From contig JANXNM010000676.1 of NCBI GenBank assembly GCA_025354065.1, positions 1-28,696 of the forward strand: DNA of 28,696 bases, read 5' to 3'. This document shows, one piece after another, positions 25,512 to 28,696 of this stretch (within the stretch, counting starts at the first letter, position 1; each line of letters starts with the position of its first letter). A model generated the notes under the pieces. It saw only the letters and a program-made list of their open reading frames with translations, did not search any database and was not told the origin of the DNA. Source of the DNA: Synechococcales cyanobacterium 340R_concoct_173_sub. Its GTDB lineage: Bacteria; Cyanobacteriota; Cyanobacteriia; Leptolyngbyales; Leptolyngbyaceae. Both the position numbers and the translations under genes were made by a program.

Positions 25512-25526
25512 AGATAATGATTCTCT
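25512..25526. promoter_or_regulatory. Candidate Fur-like box between kaiA and the histidine kinase
   Basis: AGATAATGATTCTCT fits 11 of 14 defined positions of the 7-1-7 Fur consensus TGATAATNATTATCA. It lies about 90 bp upstream of kaiA and 70 bp upstream of the preferred kinase start. If the kinase really begins at 25474 or 25501 it would be inside that gene. Unproven. Confidence 0.3.
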
Positions 25527-25593
25527 TCATGTTTTATTCGATTTCCATCTAATTTTTTGGCTACAACCATCCGTTTCTTGGTCCCTGCGCGCT

Positions 25594-27981
25594 ATGAACC
25601 CTATTTTTTCCTCTGGTGACTGGGCAGAGTCAACTCTGGTGCGGTTGCTGGAGCCTTTGCCTTTGCCGTCGCTCCTATTGTGTAGAGATTTGCCCGATCG
25701 CAGTTATCCCAACCCTGCTTGGTCTAAGTTTGTGGGTGGATTTGTGGAGGCATTTGTGGTGGGGAGTTTAGAGCGTTTGCTTGGGGTGGGCGCTGTTTTT
25801 CCTGAGACCTGCATTCAGACCTGGCAGACGAAACGGGGAGATTCACGCCAGATTCAAGTGACTTGGCAACCGATCGCGGCAAATATTTCCTTATGGATGG
25901 TGTGGCTAGAAGATGTGACGGAAGAGTCTTTGTTGTCGAAACCTAATCTGAATAGTTTGGATCCAGGGGGAGTGCTTCCGTTGCTCAATCATCCGTCGTC
26001 CCAAATTCCGAAGCGTGAGATTGCGATCGATGCGGAGATGTTACAAGTCAATCGATTAAAGGATGAGTTTTTAGCCTGTGTTAGCCACGAATTACGATCG
26101 CCCTTAACGGCTTTGTTAGGATTGTCGAAGCTGCTGCAAGACCCAATGATGGGGGAGTTGAGCGATCGGCAGCGGCGCTATGCCCAATTAATCCATCGCA
26201 GTGGCAAACAGCTCATTAGCATTGTCAACGATATTCTCGACTTTACCCGCATGGAAACCGGGCATCTAGATCTGCATCCCAAGTCGGTGGAGCTAGCCCA
26301 GATTTGCCGCAAAGCTCTTGACCAAGTTCAGCATGATTCTCCCGATGCGATGCCCGATGCTTCTGAACAGCCTTGGCCTAGCTTTACCATGACCATAGAA
26401 CCGGGACTGGAGTCATTGGTGGCGGATCCGACCCGCCTTCAGCAAATGTTACGTCATTTGATTTCCAATGCACTGAAATTTACGACAAGTGAGGGAAGGG
26501 CTGGATTACGGGTGAGTCGTTGGGAGGGTTGGGTAGCGTTTACGGTGTGGGATACAGGGATTGGAATTCCGGCGGATAAGCAACATTTGATTTTTCAGAA
26601 ATTTCAGCAGCTCGAAAATCCCATGACTCGTCAGTTTGAGGGGACAGGGCTGGGGTTGGTGTTGACGCAGCGGTTGGCGAGGCTCCATGGCGGTGATGTG
26701 ACGTTTACATCCCGTCCGGGGAAAGGCAGTGAGTTTACGTTACTATTGCCCCCCACTCCCCCGATCGCAGCGCTTGAATCTATTCGTAATCTAGAGTCTC
26801 CCACGCCAATTCACCCGAATCGGATGGTGTTGGTGGTGGAGTCGAGTTTGAGAAATCTAGAAGACCTAACGGAGCAACTCACGGAACTAGATTATCGAGT
26901 CGCGATCGCCCGGTCTGGAACAGAAGCCCTAGAAAAAGCTCGTAAACTCCAGCCCTGTGCGATTTTGATTAATCCATTTTTACCCATGCTATCGGGTTGG
27001 GATGTGTTGACGCTGTTGAAGTCAGATAGCGCTACTCGGCATATTCCGTTGGTGGTGACGGCGACCCGATCGGAACAACAGCGGGCTTATGGAGCCTCTG
27101 CGGACGGATTTTTGCAAATTCCGATTTCGCCCCGATCGTTGATGTTGATGTTGGAGCGCGTCACCACTATTCCTGAAACCCAGCCCTCGGAAGCACGCCC
27201 CTCCTCTCGTACCCTGCTGTGCCTATATCTTCAAGAACTCCAACCCGAAGATTACTCTATGGAAATGGCCAGCGAACAGAGTCCAACTCCCATTTTGCAA
27301 GCCCATCATTACCGCGTGATTGAGGCTTACGATGCAGAGCAAGCCGAAATGTTGGCACGGGTCTGGAAACCGAATGCGGTGATTTTGGTAGGTGCGCAGT
27401 CTCGGCCTTCTATGGTGCTCAATCAAATCATGCAGCAAACCTATCTGGCTTCGTTGCCGATCGTCACCCTCGATCCAGCACTTTCTCAAGCCGCCCAGCA
27501 GGTTTCTGGGTTAGCGGTGTTTCCCTGTCCGCAATTTGCCCAAGTGCCGACAGCGGTGTTGCAGACGGTGAATGTGGCGATCGGATTTGGGGGGCGGCCA
27601 TCGGTGTTGATGGTGGACAGTGCCCAGTGGTCGGAGGTTGAAACGTCTAAGTCATCAGAGTGGCTTCAAGCGTTGATGCAGTATCTTCAGACGGCAGGAT
27701 TGCGGGGACGACTTGTGGGTGAGCAACGAGAGATGGTTAACCGATTGCGATCGCAGGGGGTTGATTTGCTGTTGGTCTATTGGCAAGATGGCACCTCTGA
27801 GATGGCGCTTCAGGAGGGTTTGGCTGCTTTGACAGATTTAGAAACTCCGCCCGCCGTGTTGATTTTAGACTATCGATCGGCAGGCCATCTGGACCCGGTA
27901 ACGTTGCCTTATTCGGTGATTCAGCAGCCTAAAGATATGACAATAGTGTTGCAAAAGATTCAGCAATGTCTGGGGGTTTAA
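25594..27981 (+). CDS. Hybrid sensor histidine kinase with degenerate receiver modules
   Basis: The protein is 795 aa from ATG 25594; the frame is open up to GTG 25474, but the extra 40 residues have no domain character and would crowd the kaiA promoter. It has no membrane helix. A PAS-like domain (about 20-125, YPNPAWSKFVGG to VWLEDVTEE) is followed by HisKA with FLACVSHELRSPLTALLGLS (phospho-acceptor H165) and HATPase_c with HLISNALKF, DTGIGIP (320-326) and GTGLGL (350-355), so the kinase core looks active. Then come three receiver-like modules (about 411-525, 540-655 and 668-795). The first reads ILINPFLPMLSGWDVL, with N460 where the phosphorylated Asp should be, and FLQIPIS instead of a Lys-Pro motif; the other two are more diverged. 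It is divergent from kaiA. Confidence 0.9.
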   Translation: MNPIFSSGDWAESTLVRLLEPLPLPSLLLCRDLPDRSYPNPAWSKFVGGFVEAFVVGSLERLLGVGAVFPETCIQTWQTKRGDSRQIQVTWQPIAANISLWMVWLEDVTEESLLSKPNLNSLDPGGVLPLLNHPSSQIPKREIAIDAEMLQVNRLKDEFLACVSHELRSPLTALLGLSKLLQDPMMGELSDRQRRYAQLIHRSGKQLISIVNDILDFTRMETGHLDLHPKSVELAQICRKALDQVQHDSPDAMPDASEQPWPSFTMTIEPGLESLVADPTRLQQMLRHLISNALKFTTSEGRAGLRVSRWEGWVAFTVWDTGIGIPADKQHLIFQKFQQLENPMTRQFEGTGLGLVLTQRLARLHGGDVTFTSRPGKGSEFTLLLPPTPPIAALESIRNLESPTPIHPNRMVLVVESSLRNLEDLTEQLTELDYRVAIARSGTEALEKARKLQPCAILINPFLPMLSGWDVLTLLKSDSATRHIPLVVTATRSEQQRAYGASADGFLQIPISPRSLMLMLERVTTIPETQPSEARPSSRTLLCLYLQELQPEDYSMEMASEQSPTPILQAHHYRVIEAYDAEQAEMLARVWKPNAVILVGAQSRPSMVLNQIMQQTYLASLPIVTLDPALSQAAQQVSGLAVFPCPQFAQVPTAVLQTVNVAIGFGGRPSVLMVDSAQWSEVETSKSSEWLQALMQYLQTAGLRGRLVGEQREMVNRLRSQGVDLLLVYWQDGTSEMALQEGLAALTDLETPPAVLILDYRSAGHLDPVTLPYSVIQQPKDMTIVLQKIQQCLGV
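27747..27754. repeat. HIP1 octamer (one of at least seven)
   Basis: GCGATCGC, the highly iterated palindrome of many cyanobacterial genomes. Other exact copies found by eye are at 11025, 12476, 15848, 16046, 19708 and 26902 (start positions). All lie inside coding regions. None was found by eye in the rpo operon, although the shorter CGATCG core is frequent there. Confidence 0.85.
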
Positions 27982-28077
27982 AGAAATAAAAACGCTGATA
28001 TTTTCGTTGATAGAATTTTGACAGCTAGAGTTCTGACTGTATTCGATGGTCCAATCTCTCTATGAGGCAATAAGCAA

Positions 28078-28578
28078 ATGAATTGGCAAACAAAACTACA
28101 GAATACGATCGACGAATTTACCCAAGATATGGAAGCGCTTGTGGACGAAATTTCTAGGAATGCAATGGGTGCGCTCGATCGGTTGGTGGAATTGTCTAAT
28201 GATTTTGGGGACGATGTGACTAATACGATTCGTCATGAGTTTGAAACGCCATCGCCTCTTATCATGCCCCTTGTCATCCCTATTACGAATTTTCTCGATC
28301 GCGATTTAGAAGAATTGCTTAACTCATTGCTACACCCGTTTATCGATTTGTCTATGGAGGATTTTAATTCTCCCAACTCGTCCATGTCCATCCATCCACT
28401 TTGTGAAAATTGCGAAAACTATCACGGGCAAAGTTATGGCGGTACTCCATTGGTTTGCGGAATGCATCCCTATGGCCCAGATCTAGCTCAGACGGAATGT
28501 GGCGATCGGTCTATTAAGCCGACTGAACTTAAGGCAGAAGACCGATCGAGCTTCCCGCCAGATTGGTGGAATTCTTAG
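28078..28578 (+). CDS. Hypothetical protein with C-terminal Cys4 motif
   Basis: A 166-aa soluble protein of unknown function. Residues 1-60 form amphipathic helices rich in Asp and Glu (KLQNTIDEFTQDMEALVDEI). A middle part is mainly hydrophobic and helical (LIMPLVIPITNFL, then DLEELLNSLLHPFIDLSMED). The C-terminal part has LCENCENYHGQSYGGTPLVC and GMHPYGPDLAQTECGD, with C109, C112, C127 and C141 spaced like a zinc or iron-sulphur site. The YHGQ-YGG-LVCGMHPYGP pattern looks conserved among cyanobacterial proteins, but I cannot name the family. The ATG at 28078 is the first start; no strong ribosome binding site is visible. The gap to the kinase gene is 96 bp, so co-transcription is possible. 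Confidence 0.78.
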   Translation: MNWQTKLQNTIDEFTQDMEALVDEISRNAMGALDRLVELSNDFGDDVTNTIRHEFETPSPLIMPLVIPITNFLDRDLEELLNSLLHPFIDLSMEDFNSPNSSMSIHPLCENCENYHGQSYGGTPLVCGMHPYGPDLAQTECGDRSIKPTELKAEDRSSFPPDWWNS

Positions 28579-28696
28579 GCTTGCGTTGGGGGTGTTGCAA
28601 TTCGATCGGTCGCTTCCAAGATATCTAGTAGCTTTTCGCCATCGCTTCTCATAGGTTGATGGCTTCCTGTAGAACGAGTGCGGATACTTTGTTTTA
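28575..28696 (-). CDS. Possible 3' end of a minus-strand gene (runs out of window)
   Basis: Reading the minus strand from the window edge, one frame is open for about 39 codons and ends in TAA at 28575-28577, overlapping the stop of the plus-strand Cys4 gene tail to tail. The encoded end is hydrophilic (GSHQPMRSDGEKLLDILEAT, then DRIATPPTQA). Length alone does not prove coding, but the composition is protein-like and the convergent overlap is typical of real gene ends. The family cannot be recognised. Confidence 0.4.
   Translation of the reverse strand, partial: KQSIRTRSTGSHQPMRSDGEKLLDILEATDRIATPPTQA

Overview
The window comes from a cyanobacterial chromosome. The evidence is the split RNA polymerase genes (rpoC1 and rpoC2 instead of one rpoC), a complete kaiABC circadian clock with a full-length KaiA, the cyanobacterial sepF-proC block with a PipY-type gene, ndhF of the NDH-1 complex, several small cyanobacteria-restricted families (DUF1517-, DUF1824- and DUF2839-like), and frequent CGATCG-type words including at least seven exact HIP1 octamers (GCGATCGC). 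The genus cannot be fixed from the sequence alone.

Layout. (1) 1-8236: the 3' part of rpoB, then rpoC1 and rpoC2, with a hairpin lacking a U tract in each intercistronic gap and a strong intrinsic terminator at the end. (2) 8321-12518: a DUF1517-like protein, a lipoprotein with a glycine-rich centre, a DinG-like protein that seems to have lost its ATPase motifs, and two small proteins. (3) 12523-16261: an alpha/beta hydrolase abutting pipY (no pipX next to it), a 665-bp AT-rich leader with two LexA-like boxes, then sepF (cell division) and proC (proline synthesis). (4) 16301-20106: DUF1824 (minus strand), an atypical CGLC thioredoxin, a solitary ndhF and a GST. (5) 20251-21260: a decayed accessory patch with an intact antitoxin-like gene, a PIN-domain toxin interrupted by two in-frame TAG codons, and a Uma2-like remnant with a TAG and a frameshift. 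(6) 21359-25423, minus strand: an APH-family kinase and kaiC, kaiB and kaiA. (7) 25594-28696: a hybrid histidine kinase divergent from kaiA whose receiver-like modules lack phospho-acceptor residues, a Cys4 protein, and probably the 3' end of a minus-strand gene.

How they work together. KaiA, KaiB and KaiC form a self-sufficient phosphorylation oscillator. KaiC keeps S431/T432 and E77/E78 at exactly the Synechococcus elongatus numbering. The divergent kinase is a candidate clock-associated or co-regulated sensor, but only its position suggests this. RpoB, RpoC1 and RpoC2 make the polymerase core; PipY, SepF and ProC sit in a known cyanobacterial neighbourhood. No entirely new system is evident. 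The most unusual items are the double-amber toxin, the kinase with three pseudo-receiver modules beside kaiA, the LexA-like boxes upstream of sepF, and the motif-less DinG homologue.
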